Of a stretch of DNA of 64,000 bases, positions 45,419 through 56,307 are shown one piece after another. The notes under the pieces were generated by a model. It saw nothing but the letters and a program-made list of their open reading frames with translations, did no database searches and had not been told where the DNA came from. Made by a program: the position numbers and the translations under genes. Where the stretch lies: positions 186,001-250,000 of the forward strand of contig NZ_JACCBZ010000005.1 in NCBI RefSeq assembly GCF_013408825.1, in the 5' to 3' direction. Each line of letters starts with the position of its first letter. The first letter of the stretch is position 1. The DNA comes from Mucilaginibacter tundrae. GTDB lineage: Bacteria; Bacteroidota; Bacteroidia; Sphingobacteriales; Sphingobacteriaceae.

Positions 45419-46296
45419 TGTTTAAGAAACCCATTGTTAAGTACATCCTCATAAGCCTTTGCTGGTTAATCAGCTTGGGTGGCGTGGTTGTGCTCATGAG
45501 TTTCATCAACATTAAAAAAGGCGAAGTGATTTGTAAGGATGTTAAAGTTTATATCCCAGGTAACCAATATTTTATTGATAAACAGGAGATAGACAATATC
45601 CTGCAGGTAAAAAGCCATACGCTTATCGGCAGGCGAATGGAAGATATTAACATACAGGTACTGGAAAGTAAACTAAAGGCCAACCCTTTTATTGAAACCG
45701 CTAGTGTTTATGTTGACATGGATGACGTAATCAGGGTTGAGATCACTCAGCGCCAGCCAATATTGAGGATCATAAACCAATTTGACCAGGATTTTTATGT
45801 GGATTCTCATGGTTTAAAAATTCCGTTATCCGACAATTTTACCGCGAGGGTATTGGTAGCTAATGGTTTTATAGATGAACCATTTAGCGGTAAAGTTGAT
45901 ACGATGCACACTGATATTGCTACCCAGGTTTACAAAACAGCAGATTATATCCGCAGGGATTCACTTTGGGATGCACAGATCGCGCAAATATATGTGAACC
46001 AGGCTCACGAAATTGAACTAATACCACGGGTAGGTAGTCAACGGATATTGTTAGGCAATGCGGATTCGCTGGATGCGAAGTTCCACAACCTATTGATTTT
46101 TTACAAAAAAGCACTGCCACAGGTAGGATGGGGCATGTATAAAATTATAAATATAAAATATGCAAACCAGGTTATCGGCGTAAAAAACCAAATGACCAAA
46201 CAGGATTCACTTGCTGCTATTACGGCCAAAAAGGACAGTGTAATAAAGAATTCTATAAATAATGCAATTACAGACACATCTCAAATAGTGAAATAA
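45418..46296 (+). CDS. ftsQ: FtsQ/DivIB divisome protein
   Basis: A 292-residue bitopic protein: a short cytoplasmic N-terminus, one membrane helix (about 9-28, ILISLCWLISLGGVVVLMS), a POTRA-like domain (about 35-115) and an FtsQ domain to ~245, with a lysine/serine-rich tail. Identity is low, as usual, and the call leans on topology and on the place between murC and ftsA. FtsQ links FtsL/FtsB to the divisome. Confidence 0.88.
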   Translation: MFKKPIVKYILISLCWLISLGGVVVLMSFINIKKGEVICKDVKVYIPGNQYFIDKQEIDNILQVKSHTLIGRRMEDINIQVLESKLKANPFIETASVYVDMDDVIRVEITQRQPILRIINQFDQDFYVDSHGLKIPLSDNFTARVLVANGFIDEPFSGKVDTMHTDIATQVYKTADYIRRDSLWDAQIAQIYVNQAHEIELIPRVGSQRILLGNADSLDAKFHNLLIFYKKALPQVGWGMYKIINIKYANQVIGVKNQMTKQDSLAAITAKKDSVIKNSINNAITDTSQIVK

Positions 46297-46297
46297 T

Positions 46298-47644
46298 ATG
46301 GACAAAGTTTTAAGCCAGGAAAAGAGTTCGCCAATCGTGGTAGGGTTGGATATCGGAACTACAAAAATATGTGCCATTGTTGGCCGCCGAAGCAAAAACG
46401 GGAAGATTGAAGTACTGGGTATAGGTAAGGCTGAATCGGCGGGTGTAACGCGCGGAATGGTTTCGAATATCGATAAAACCGTGCAGGGTATCATTCAGGC
46501 TGTTGAAGTTGCGGGTACGCAATCAAACGTAGAGATACGTGTGGTAAATGTGGGCATCGCTGGTCAGCACATCAAAAGCTTACAACACCGTGGGCTGATA
46601 ACCCGTCGTGATTTGAACAGCGAGATAGGCCGCAAGGATATTGAAAAACTGGTTGAAGACATGTACAACCTGGTAATGCCCCCTGGCGAAGAAATCATCC
46701 ATGTATTACCGCAAGAATTTACTGTGGACAGTGAACCTGGGGTAAGAGATCCTATTGGTATGGCGGGTGTGCGTTTGGAAGCAAACTTCCACATCATATC
46801 TGGCCAGGTTACGGCTATCAAAAACATTGTAAAATGTGTTAACAAAGCAAACCTGGAAAGTCAGGAGCTGATATTAGAACCATTGGCATCTTCTGAGTCG
46901 GTTTTAAGCGATGAGGAAAAAGAAGCAGGTGTTGTTTTGGTTGACGTTGGTGGTGGTACTACCGATGTGGCTATCTTCCACGAAGGAATTATCAGGCATA
47001 CCGCTGTGATCCCTTTTGGGGGTAACAGCATTACCGAGGATATCCGCGAAGGCTGCTCAGTAATGCGCAATATCGCCGAGCAATTAAAAGTGAGGTTTGG
47101 TTCTGCCCTGGCTGAGGAGAACAAAGAAAACGAGATTGTATGTGTACCCGGATTACGTGGGCGTGAGCCAAAAGAAATATCTGTTAAAAACTTGGCTTTT
47201 GTTATCCAGGCCCGTATGGAAGAGATTGTTGAGCATGTATACTATGAGATCAAATCATCAGGCTACGAGAAAAAACTGATTGCCGGTATAGTAATAACCG
47301 GTGGTGGTGCGCAATTAAAGCACTTGCCGCAATTGGTAGAATATGTTACCGGTTTGGATTGCCGCGTAGGTTATCCTAATGAGCATTTGGCAAAAAATGA
47401 GGTGTTGCCAAAAAACACGTACGAGGAACTGCAAAGCCCGATGTTTGCCACAGGTATAGGCCTGCTTATAAAAGGCATTCAGAAAATGGAATACAACGGA
47501 CAAACACAATCTACCACCGAATTAAAAGTTGAAAAAGCTAAAGTTACTGAGGAAAGAAAAACAGGCGGGTTATTTGCCAAAATTCTGGAAGGAAGTAAGA
47601 AGTTTATAAAGGATGATATAAAGGATGAGGACTTTTTGAAATAG
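46298..47644 (+). CDS. ftsA: FtsA membrane anchor of the Z-ring
   Basis: A 448-residue actin-fold ATPase that tethers FtsZ to the membrane. ATPase motifs VGLDIGTTKICAIVG (near 15) and VVLVDVGGGTTDVAIFHEG (near 210) are visible, and GIVITGGGAQLKHL closes the fold. The C-terminal amphipathic tail ending KKFIKDDIKDEDFLK may contribute to membrane contact. It starts 1 nt after the ftsQ stop. Confidence 0.95.
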   Translation: MDKVLSQEKSSPIVVGLDIGTTKICAIVGRRSKNGKIEVLGIGKAESAGVTRGMVSNIDKTVQGIIQAVEVAGTQSNVEIRVVNVGIAGQHIKSLQHRGLITRRDLNSEIGRKDIEKLVEDMYNLVMPPGEEIIHVLPQEFTVDSEPGVRDPIGMAGVRLEANFHIISGQVTAIKNIVKCVNKANLESQELILEPLASSESVLSDEEKEAGVVLVDVGGGTTDVAIFHEGIIRHTAVIPFGGNSITEDIREGCSVMRNIAEQLKVRFGSALAEENKENEIVCVPGLRGREPKEISVKNLAFVIQARMEEIVEHVYYEIKSSGYEKKLIAGIVITGGGAQLKHLPQLVEYVTGLDCRVGYPNEHLAKNEVLPKNTYEELQSPMFATGIGLLIKGIQKMEYNGQTQSTTELKVEKAKVTEERKTGGLFAKILEGSKKFIKDDIKDEDFLK

Positions 47645-47708
47645 CAATAAGTAACACTAAACACATCAAAATTGATTGTGATTGGCTTACTTATTCACAT
47701 CTGGTAAC

Positions 47709-47750
47709 TTTTCCACATTGTTAACGATTGTGGAAAAAGCTTGTGGAAAA
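47709..47750. promoter_or_regulatory. cluster of three DnaA-box-like 9-mers upstream of ftsZ
   Basis: TTTTCCACA at 47709-47717, and its complement TGTGGAAAA at 47729-47737 and 47742-47750, each fit the relaxed DnaA box TTWTNCACA. The first two also form an inverted repeat around GTTAAC. They lie 66-108 nt upstream of the ftsZ ATG in an otherwise empty 172-nt gap. They could link ftsZ expression to DnaA; an ordinary hairpin is the alternative. Confidence 0.45.
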
Positions 47751-47816
47751 AGTCATATTATTACGTTAGTGAAATCTAATAATTCGTCAAAATAGATATA
47801 ACTGGAAATAAGGATT

Positions 47817-49418
47817 ATGCAGTTCGAGATGTTAAAAGAAAAGTCGTCCATCATCAAAGTAATTGGTGTTGGCGGCGGCGGCGGTAACGCGGTAAACCAT
47901 ATGTACAAGCAAGGCATTACAGGTGTCGACTTTATTATCTGTAATACCGATGCGCAGGCTTTAGAGCTTAGCCCTATCCCTAACAAGGTGCAATTAGGTG
48001 CTAGCCTAACCGAAGGTATGGGCGCAGGCTCAATTCCCGAAGTTGGCAAAAACTCGGCTATTGAAAATATTGACGATATAAAACAGATGTTGGGTTCTAA
48101 TACCAAAATGTTATTTATAACAGCAGGTATGGGCGGTGGTACCGGTACAGGCGCAAGCCCTATTATTGCCAAAGCAGCACGCGAATTAGATATATTAACC
48201 GTTGGTATCTTCACCACACCATTCTCGTTCGAAGGCAAACGCCGTAAAATGCAGGCCGATGCGGGTATGGAAGAACTGAAGAAATATGTCGATTCATTCT
48301 TAGTGATCTCAAACGACAGGCTTCGCCAGATCTTTGGTAACTTAACTTTAGGATCGGCATTTGCCCAGGCAGATAATATTTTGACAACTGCCGCCAAAGG
48401 TATTGCTGAAATAATCACATTGCCGGGTTATATAAATGTTGACTTTAAAGACGTACGTACCGTTATGAAAGATAGCGGTGTATCTATAATGGGTAGTTCA
48501 ACCGGCGAAGGTGAAAACCGGGCGCTGAAAGCTGTTGAAGGCGCTTTATCATCACCATTATTAAAAGATAATGAGATAGAAGGTGCACGTTATATTTTGC
48601 TTAACATCAGCTCGGGTACTACAGAAGTTACCATGGATGAGGTAAGTATCATTACCGATTACATACAGGAAGAAGCTGGTTTAGCTGCTGACCTGATCTG
48701 GGGTAATTGTGTTGATGAGAATTTAGGTGATAAAATATCAGTTACGATTATAGCCACTGGTTTCCAAACTAAGGATGAGCGTGAAAAAGAGAACAGCAGC
48801 AAAAAGATTGTTTCGATGCTGGTTCCTGAAAATACGCCGTTGGTTAGACCGGTTAATGAATTTATAAACCATGTTAAGGAAAATGCTCCGGCTGAACCTT
48901 ACATGAAACATGCTGCGCCAAAAGAAGAACCAAAACAAACCGGTTTATTTGATCTTTTCGCATCTCGCAATGAAGATCCGGGCATGGTAAAATATAACCT
49001 AGCTGAAGAGCCTGCAATAGAAGAAACGGAGCCTGATATGGGCGAGTTTACCTTCAAAGTTGCGGAGTCCATCAGCTATGAGCCAGCTGCTGAAGTTCAG
49101 ATGTCGGAGCCGCAAATTGAAAAAGAACCTGAGCCTGTTGTTGGTGCCGATGATTTGAAAACAGAGGAATCAATGGAAGAGCAATTGCGCAAATCACGGG
49201 AGCGTATCATGCGCTTAAAGGATTTGAGCATGAAACTCCGTACTGGTAATATACAGGAAATGGAAAATGTACCGGCTTACAAACGCAAGGAAATAGCCTT
49301 GCAGGAAACCCCTGCATCTGATGAAAGCCAGGTGTCACGCTTTTCTTTGTTACCTGATAGTGAAGGAAAAATAGAGATCAGGAATAACAACTCTTTCCTG
49401 CACGATAATGTTGACTAA
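47817..49418 (+). CDS. ftsZ: cell division GTPase FtsZ
   Basis: A 533-residue tubulin-like GTPase that forms the Z-ring. The GTP loop GMGGGTGTGASP is near residue 103 and the T7 catalytic loop NVDFKDVRTVM is near 210. A long variable linker (about 330-480) precedes NVPAYKRKEIAL and a conserved-looking last segment ending NSFLHDNVD. The linker and tail make it much longer than E. coli FtsZ (383), normal for Bacteroidota. A terminator follows. Confidence 0.97.
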   Translation: MQFEMLKEKSSIIKVIGVGGGGGNAVNHMYKQGITGVDFIICNTDAQALELSPIPNKVQLGASLTEGMGAGSIPEVGKNSAIENIDDIKQMLGSNTKMLFITAGMGGGTGTGASPIIAKAARELDILTVGIFTTPFSFEGKRRKMQADAGMEELKKYVDSFLVISNDRLRQIFGNLTLGSAFAQADNILTTAAKGIAEIITLPGYINVDFKDVRTVMKDSGVSIMGSSTGEGENRALKAVEGALSSPLLKDNEIEGARYILLNISSGTTEVTMDEVSIITDYIQEEAGLAADLIWGNCVDENLGDKISVTIIATGFQTKDEREKENSSKKIVSMLVPENTPLVRPVNEFINHVKENAPAEPYMKHAAPKEEPKQTGLFDLFASRNEDPGMVKYNLAEEPAIEETEPDMGEFTFKVAESISYEPAAEVQMSEPQIEKEPEPVVGADDLKTEESMEEQLRKSRERIMRLKDLSMKLRTGNIQEMENVPAYKRKEIALQETPASDESQVSRFSLLPDSEGKIEIRNNNSFLHDNVD

Positions 49419-49440
49419 TTAGTTTAGAAATATGTTTGAG

Positions 49441-49471
49441 GCCTTTGTGTGTAATGCGCAAAGGCTTTTTT
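49441..49471 (+). terminator. ftsZ terminator
   Basis: GCCTTTGT (49441-49448) pairs with GCAAAGGC (49458-49465) including one G-T pair, followed by six T residues. It ends the dcw cluster before the separate spt promoter. Confidence 0.75.
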
Positions 49472-49483
49472 ACATTTTGCGGA

Positions 49484-49514
49484 TTGCGTAAAGCCTGTAA
49501 AACGGCTATATTTG
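49484..49514 (+). promoter_or_regulatory. spt promoter, Bacteroidota type
   Basis: TTG at 49484-49486 and TATATTTG at 49507-49514 are 20 nt apart, matching the -33/-7 pattern of Bacteroidota housekeeping promoters exactly in the -7 element. Transcription would begin ~20 nt before the TTG start codon at 49545. Confidence 0.65.
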
Positions 49515-49544
49515 TACAATTTTTAACGTTTAAATTTTACCATT

Positions 49545-50789
49545 TTGGATTTATTTGACAAGATTTTAAAGAGCATGGGCGGCCCCTTAGGGCAGCATCA
49601 AAAATGGTCGCATGGTTATTTCTCTTATCCTAAGTTGGAGGGCGAAATCGGTCCGCACATGATGTTTAACGGTAAAGAGCATTTGGTTTGGAGCCTTAAC
49701 AATTACTTAGGATTAGCTAATCACCCCGAAGTAAGGGCAGCCGATACCCAGGCAACAGCTGATTACGGTTTGGCTTATCCAATGGGTGCACGTATGATGT
49801 CGGGTAACTCTATTCACCACGAAGAATTAGAAAATGACCTGGCTGCCTTTGTCGGTAAAGAAGCCGCATATTTATTAAATTATGGTTACCAGGGCATGTT
49901 ATCAATCATCGATGCATTGGTTGACCGTAATGACGTGATCGTTTACGATGCGGAATCACACGCCTGTATCATAGATGGTTTACGCATGCATATGGGCAAA
50001 CGTTTTGTATACCAGCATAACGATATCGCAAGCTGCGAAAAGCAATTAGAGCGTGCCACTAAACTAACTGAGCAATCAGGCGGTGGCATCTTGTTAATTA
50101 CCGAGGGCGTATTCGGTATGTCGGGTGCGCAGGGCAAATTAAAAGAGATCAGCGAGCTTAAAAAGAAATTTAATTTCCGTTTATTGGTTGACGACGCGCA
50201 CGGTTTTGGTACCATGGGCCCAACTGGGGCAGGTACACACGAAGAGCAGGATTGCGTTGATGATGTGGATGTTTACTTCGGTACGTTCGCCAAATCTATG
50301 GCAGGCATAGGTGGCTTTGTGGCCGCAGATCGTGAAATTGTTAATTACCTGCGTTATAATATGCGCTCGCAAACATTCGCTAAGGCTTTGCCTATGCCAA
50401 TGGTACTCGGCCTTAAAAAACGTTTTGAATTGCTTAGATCAAAACCTGAGTTGCGCGAAAAATTATGGCTGATCGCCAAAACGCTGCAAAGTGGTTTAAA
50501 AGAACGTGGCTTTAATATCGGCGTAAGCAATACCATGGTTACCCCGGTAATTTTGCAAGGTGATCTGTACGAAGCAACTGCTCTAACTCGTGACTTGCGC
50601 GAGAATTATGGCATCTTTTGCTCAATCGTCATCTACCCGGTGATACCAAAAGGAATCATTTTATTAAGATTGATACCAACCGCGGCACACAGCTTGGAAG
50701 ATGTGCAACGTACATTAGATGCTTACACCGAGATGGGTGAAAAATTAAAGGCGGGATATTACAAAGAAAACAACGTTCCTGTTGTTTAA
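49545..50789 (+). CDS. spt: serine palmitoyltransferase (alpha-oxoamine synthase)
   Basis: A 414-residue PLP enzyme condensing serine with an acyl-CoA, first step of sphingolipid synthesis. YFSYPKLEGEIGPHM, WSLNNYLGLANHPEVR and YPMGARMMSGNS match Bacteroidota Spt closely. The PLP lysine is Lys250 (TFAKSMAGIGG) and the cofactor residues are in LLVDDAHGFG. The start is TTG at 49545, where the aligned N-terminus begins. It is monocistronic with its own promoter and terminator. Confidence 0.92.
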   Translation: MDLFDKILKSMGGPLGQHQKWSHGYFSYPKLEGEIGPHMMFNGKEHLVWSLNNYLGLANHPEVRAADTQATADYGLAYPMGARMMSGNSIHHEELENDLAAFVGKEAAYLLNYGYQGMLSIIDALVDRNDVIVYDAESHACIIDGLRMHMGKRFVYQHNDIASCEKQLERATKLTEQSGGGILLITEGVFGMSGAQGKLKEISELKKKFNFRLLVDDAHGFGTMGPTGAGTHEEQDCVDDVDVYFGTFAKSMAGIGGFVAADREIVNYLRYNMRSQTFAKALPMPMVLGLKKRFELLRSKPELREKLWLIAKTLQSGLKERGFNIGVSNTMVTPVILQGDLYEATALTRDLRENYGIFCSIVIYPVIPKGIILLRLIPTAAHSLEDVQRTLDAYTEMGEKLKAGYYKENNVPVV

Positions 50790-50811
50790 AGTATAAAGAA
50801 ACATTTACATT

Positions 50812-50840
50812 AGCCTTTCGGATAGCCGAAAGGCTTTTTT
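50812..50840 (+). terminator. spt terminator
   Basis: Perfect 10-bp arms AGCCTTTCGG (50812-50821) and CCGAAAGGCT (50826-50835), a 4-nt loop and a T-tract to 50840. Confidence 0.85.
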
Positions 50841-50859
50841 GTTTATAAACCATTATAAC

Positions 50860-52293
50860 ATGATCTCACGTCGCAACTTTATAAAAGTTAACGGAATTAC
50901 AACTGCCGGAATTGGCATGGGCTTAAGGCCTGCCTGGTTTGCGCAAAAATTGGCAAAATTTGACAGTCTTCGCCCCAAATTAGCTGAACGCAAGTTTACC
51001 AGCGAAGCTGTAGAAGCCAAAATAAAAAGCATCAAAGCCACTATAAAAGATCCCGAACTGGCTTGGCTTTTTGAGAACTGTTACCCCAATACTTTAGATA
51101 CAACAGTAAACTATTCTGAGGCTAATGGCCGTCCAGATACCTTCGTCATAACAGGCGATATAAATGCCATGTGGATGCGCGATTCATCAGCGCAGGTTTG
51201 GCCTTATTTGCCACTGATAAAGTCGGATGTGAGGCTTAAAAATGTCATAAAGGGTGTTGTAAACAGGCAGGCTAATTACATCCTTATTGATCCTTATGCT
51301 AATGCATTTAACTTTGGCCCAACGGGCAGTGAATGGGATTCTGACGACACTACGATGAAACCTGAATTGCATGAACGCAAATTCGAGATCGATTCACTTT
51401 GTTACCCGGTAAGATTAGCTTATAACTATTGGAAAATAAGTGGTGATAATAGTTTTTTTGATGAACAATGGCAGAAGGCGGGCAAGCTAATAGTACAAAC
51501 GTTCAAACAACAACAACGCAAACACGATTTAGGGCCATATCACTTCCAGCGAAAAACAGAAGTTTCTACTGATACCGCTCCGCTTGGTGGTTATGGTAAT
51601 CCGGTTAAGCCTGTGGGGCTAATATGTTCTGTTTTTCGTCCTTCAGATGACGCGACTATCTATCCGTTCTTAATACCATCTAACTATTTCGCGGTTATCA
51701 GCCTAAACCAAATGGCCGAAATGTATCGTGCTATCGCTAAAGATGATATAACGGCCGAAACCTGTACCGCATTGGCAGTAGAAGTACATACCGCGTTACA
51801 GAAATACGCAACAGCCGAACATCCGTTATATGGTAAAGTTTTGGCATATGAAGTTGATGGTTTTGGTAACCAATTATTTATGGATGATGCCAATGTGCCA
51901 AGTCTACTGGCATTACCTTACCTGGGCGCAATGACTGAGCAAGATCCATTGTATCAAAATACACGTCGCATGGTGCTAAGCCACGATAATCCTTACTTCT
52001 TTAAAGGCAAAGCAGCCGAAGGTATTGGTGGCCCCCACGTTGGATTAAATTATATATGGCCAATGAGCATTATAATCCGCGCGATAACATCAACAGATAA
52101 GGCAGAAATAAAAACCTGTATAAGTTGGCTAAGATCAACTCACGCTGGCACTGGTTTTATGCATGAGTCTTTTAATAAGGATAATGCTGCTGATTTCACC
52201 CGCAAATGGTTTGCCTGGGCCAATACCCTATTCGGCGAATTGATCATAAAAACGCATCAAAATTACCCGGAGGTTTTAGCATCAAACTTTTAA
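50860..52293 (+). CDS. GH125 exo-alpha-1,6-mannosidase-like protein with Tat-type signal
   Basis: A 477-residue glycoside hydrolase of family 125 (formerly DUF1237), metal-independent mannosidases. GDINAMWMRDSSAQVWPYLPL and GPTGSEWDSDDTTMKPELHERKFEIDSL are family blocks. Asp178 (EIDSLCYP) and Glu436 (MHESF) are the probable acid and base, judged from family knowledge. The ATG at 50860 gives MISRRNFIKVNG, a twin-arginine signal, so export in folded form is likely; the frame is open for seven more codons upstream. It probably trims mannose from glycans. Confidence 0.93.
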   Translation: MISRRNFIKVNGITTAGIGMGLRPAWFAQKLAKFDSLRPKLAERKFTSEAVEAKIKSIKATIKDPELAWLFENCYPNTLDTTVNYSEANGRPDTFVITGDINAMWMRDSSAQVWPYLPLIKSDVRLKNVIKGVVNRQANYILIDPYANAFNFGPTGSEWDSDDTTMKPELHERKFEIDSLCYPVRLAYNYWKISGDNSFFDEQWQKAGKLIVQTFKQQQRKHDLGPYHFQRKTEVSTDTAPLGGYGNPVKPVGLICSVFRPSDDATIYPFLIPSNYFAVISLNQMAEMYRAIAKDDITAETCTALAVEVHTALQKYATAEHPLYGKVLAYEVDGFGNQLFMDDANVPSLLALPYLGAMTEQDPLYQNTRRMVLSHDNPYFFKGKAAEGIGGPHVGLNYIWPMSIIIRAITSTDKAEIKTCISWLRSTHAGTGFMHESFNKDNAADFTRKWFAWANTLFGELIIKTHQNYPEVLASNF

Positions 52294-52536
52294 AACAATC
52301 TTTTTTTGATAATATTTTAATCAGCTGTTAACCTGTATAAGAAGTATAAGTTTTACCTATCGGGTTATATTATTGCTAAATAATAAGTATATAATACAGG
52401 AAATGGCGCAAAATGTTGAAAAAAAGCACTTTAAAGGCCGTATTTTTTTTGGTTTAAAGTTTTTTTTTAGATAAAAAGATTTTAGATTAGCTTTAAGTTA
52501 ACAATAAACCCTCATTATTTAAAAGGAGTAACACAA

Positions 52537-52713
52537 ATGAAGAAATTTACTGAAGTAAAGGAATTGATTGCATCACTTGAGGCTGACGCTGACAAGTTTT
52601 ACAACAAAGGTAACAGTGCGGCCGGAACCCGCGTTCGTAAAGGCATGCAAGACCTTAAAAACCTTGCTCAAGCAATCAGACTTGAAGTCCAGGAATCTAA
52701 AAATAAGAAATAA
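52537..52713 (+). CDS. histone H1-like protein Hc1, 58 aa
   Basis: ATG at 52537 to TAA at 52711-52713 encodes 58 residues beginning MKKFTEVKELIASLEADADKF and containing NSAAGTRVRKGMQDLKNLAQ. This matches the short Hc1-like proteins of Bacteroidota, predicted DNA-binding nucleoid proteins. A clear AGGAG ribosome site (52524-52528) is unusual for the phylum and suggests strong translation. The upstream 243 nt contain T-rich tracts but no recognised gene. Confidence 0.85.
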   Translation: MKKFTEVKELIASLEADADKFYNKGNSAAGTRVRKGMQDLKNLAQAIRLEVQESKNKK

Positions 52714-52747
52714 GAAGCCTCTGGAAAAAGAACTTTACATGATGTGT

Positions 52748-52780
52748 AAAAAAGCCCGGTTAGTTAACCGGGCTTTTTTT
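52748..52780. terminator. bidirectional terminator between hc1-like gene and dapA
   Basis: 15-bp perfect arms (AAAAAAGCCCGGTTA at 52748-52762, complement 52765-52779) with a 2-nt loop. A/T ends give U-tracts on both strands. It serves the convergent Hc1-like and dapA genes and overlaps the last bases of dapA. Confidence 0.85.
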
Positions 52781-53660
52781 ACTTGATTAGTTTTTGCGTC
52801 TCTTGTATTATTCGCTGAGCTGTGGCATCGCTAACCTGCACTAACGGTAATCTTAGCGTGTCGCTACAGATTCCTAAATGTTTTAGGGCTGTTTTAACAC
52901 CGGCTGGGCTACCTTCAGCAAACATCAACCGGGTAAACTCAATGGCTTGCAAATGCGGTTTTTGTGCAGCTTTATAATCGCCGTTAAGGCACAAGCGTAT
53001 CATGTCCGAAAAATGGCGCGGTATAGCATTAGCTACTACAGAAATAACACCTACGGCACCCAATGCTATCATTGGCAAAGTAATAGGGTCATCTCCTGAT
53101 ATTACCATAAAATCTTCAGGTTTATCACGCATAATCTGGTTCAGTTGATCGAAATTGCCTGAAGCTTCTTTTGTGCCTATGATATTTTTAAAATCTTTGG
53201 CAAGCCTCACAGTAGTTTCCGGGCTTACATTGCTGCCTGTACGGCTGGGTACATTGTACAAAATTACCGGCAAAGGCGATGCTTCCGCAATGGCTTTATA
53301 ATGTTGATATATTCCTTCTTGCGTTGGTTTATTATAAGCAGGACTGGCAGATAATATGGCATCATAACCAATAGCATCAAATTGCTTTATCTGTTCAATA
53401 ACATCCAGTGTATTATTGCTCGCAATACCGGCTACAAGGCCAACCCTTCCAGCAACAATTTGCGCGGTGTGAGCAAATATCTTCTTCTTTTCTTCCTTAC
53501 TCAATGTGGCGTTTTCGCCGGTTGTTCCCAGGGATACTAGATAGTCAATCCCGTTATCAATTAAATAGTTTACCAGGTTTGTAAGCCCGTCGTAATCAAC
53601 CTGTCCGTCTGCCTGAAAAGGAGTTACAATAGCCACTCCAGTTCCGTGAAATTTGTTCAT
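52779..53660 (-). CDS. dapA: 4-hydroxy-tetrahydrodipicolinate synthase
   Basis: A 293-residue TIM-barrel aldolase condensing pyruvate with aspartate semialdehyde on the way to diaminopimelate and lysine. Schiff-base Lys164 is in GTKEASG, the catalytic tyrosine is in YNVPSRTG, and the substrate-binding VSLGTTGENATLS is near residue 40. The length is typical. It would feed the meso-DAP that MurE (37,522) appears to use. Confidence 0.95.
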   Translation of the reverse strand: MNKFHGTGVAIVTPFQADGQVDYDGLTNLVNYLIDNGIDYLVSLGTTGENATLSKEEKKKIFAHTAQIVAGRVGLVAGIASNNTLDVIEQIKQFDAIGYDAILSASPAYNKPTQEGIYQHYKAIAEASPLPVILYNVPSRTGSNVSPETTVRLAKDFKNIIGTKEASGNFDQLNQIMRDKPEDFMVISGDDPITLPMIALGAVGVISVVANAIPRHFSDMIRLCLNGDYKAAQKPHLQAIEFTRLMFAEGSPAGVKTALKHLGICSDTLRLPLVQVSDATAQRIIQETQKLIK

Positions 53661-53766
53661 GTTTATTGTTAAAGGATGCTAAGATAAGATTTTATGATTT
53701 TAGCTTATAAATTTTTCATTTTTTATCTGTGTTCTTTCAATATCAAAAAATGAGTTAAACAAAAAT

Positions 53767-53790
53767 GGAGAAAACTATACCGTCTTCTCC
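53767..53790 (-). terminator. candidate terminator of the small zinc-ribbon-like gene
   Basis: GGAGAA (53767-53772) and TTCTCC (53785-53790) pair around a 12-nt loop. Read on the minus strand, the stem is followed by ATTTTTG. It begins 28 nt past the stop of the gene at 53,818. The stem is short. Confidence 0.45.
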
Positions 53791-53817
53791 GTTCCAAAGT
53801 CTTTAATTATTTGTTGT

Positions 53818-54039
53818 TTACGATGCTTTTTGCACCGATTTTAAATTCGATAATTGATTGTGTATTTTATTTTTCATATTCCAATCATTAACATCAACTA
53901 AGCCTGGCTTAGTACTGTAATGATTATTAGGGCACATTACTGTATACTTTTTTTTCTCTAGTTTCAGAACCGGTCTGGCGCCACAGTCTTTACAAGGTTC
54001 ACAAAAAATGGCCGGTTGTATTTGGTAAATTTGTATCAT
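53818..54039 (-). CDS. small hypothetical protein with zinc-ribbon-like cysteines
   Basis: A 73-residue protein starting MIQIYQIQPAIFCEPCKDCGARP; ten more codons are open upstream to 54069 but look unconserved. CEPCKDCG supplies three cysteines and MCPNNH a fourth plus a histidine, suggesting a zinc site. I do not recognise a family. It lies between dapA and ligA on the same strand as both. Confidence 0.55.
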   Translation of the reverse strand: MIQIYQIQPAIFCEPCKDCGARPVLKLEKKKYTVMCPNNHYSTKPGLVDVNDWNMKNKIHNQLSNLKSVQKAS

Positions 54040-54146
54040 ATATGTAGAAATGTGTAGGATGCTTTGCAAACTTATGTAAACTACAATAATATTAAACGGC
54101 CGAACGTTGATAAGGTTTAAATATATCTGCTTTGTTACAGTAAAAA

Positions 54147-56195
<2,049 letters not shown>

Positions 56196-56307
56196 TTATT
56201 AGAGTGAAAATCAATGTTTGAAGAAAAATATTGTACTGAAAACTAGTTTTGATTAAACCATTTTAAAATTCGGGTATCTTATTACTATAAAACAAATATT
56301 ATCTATT

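Noticed and set aside
47709..47737. Inverted repeat before ftsZ as an ftsA terminator
   Set aside because: No T-tract follows the second arm, and the words match DnaA boxes better; a terminator is kept only as an alternative.
47753..48418. 221-residue open frame antisense to the start of ftsZ
   Set aside because: It lies fully opposite the strongly conserved FtsZ GTPase domain, shows no recognisable family and has composition typical of a shadow of a coding strand.
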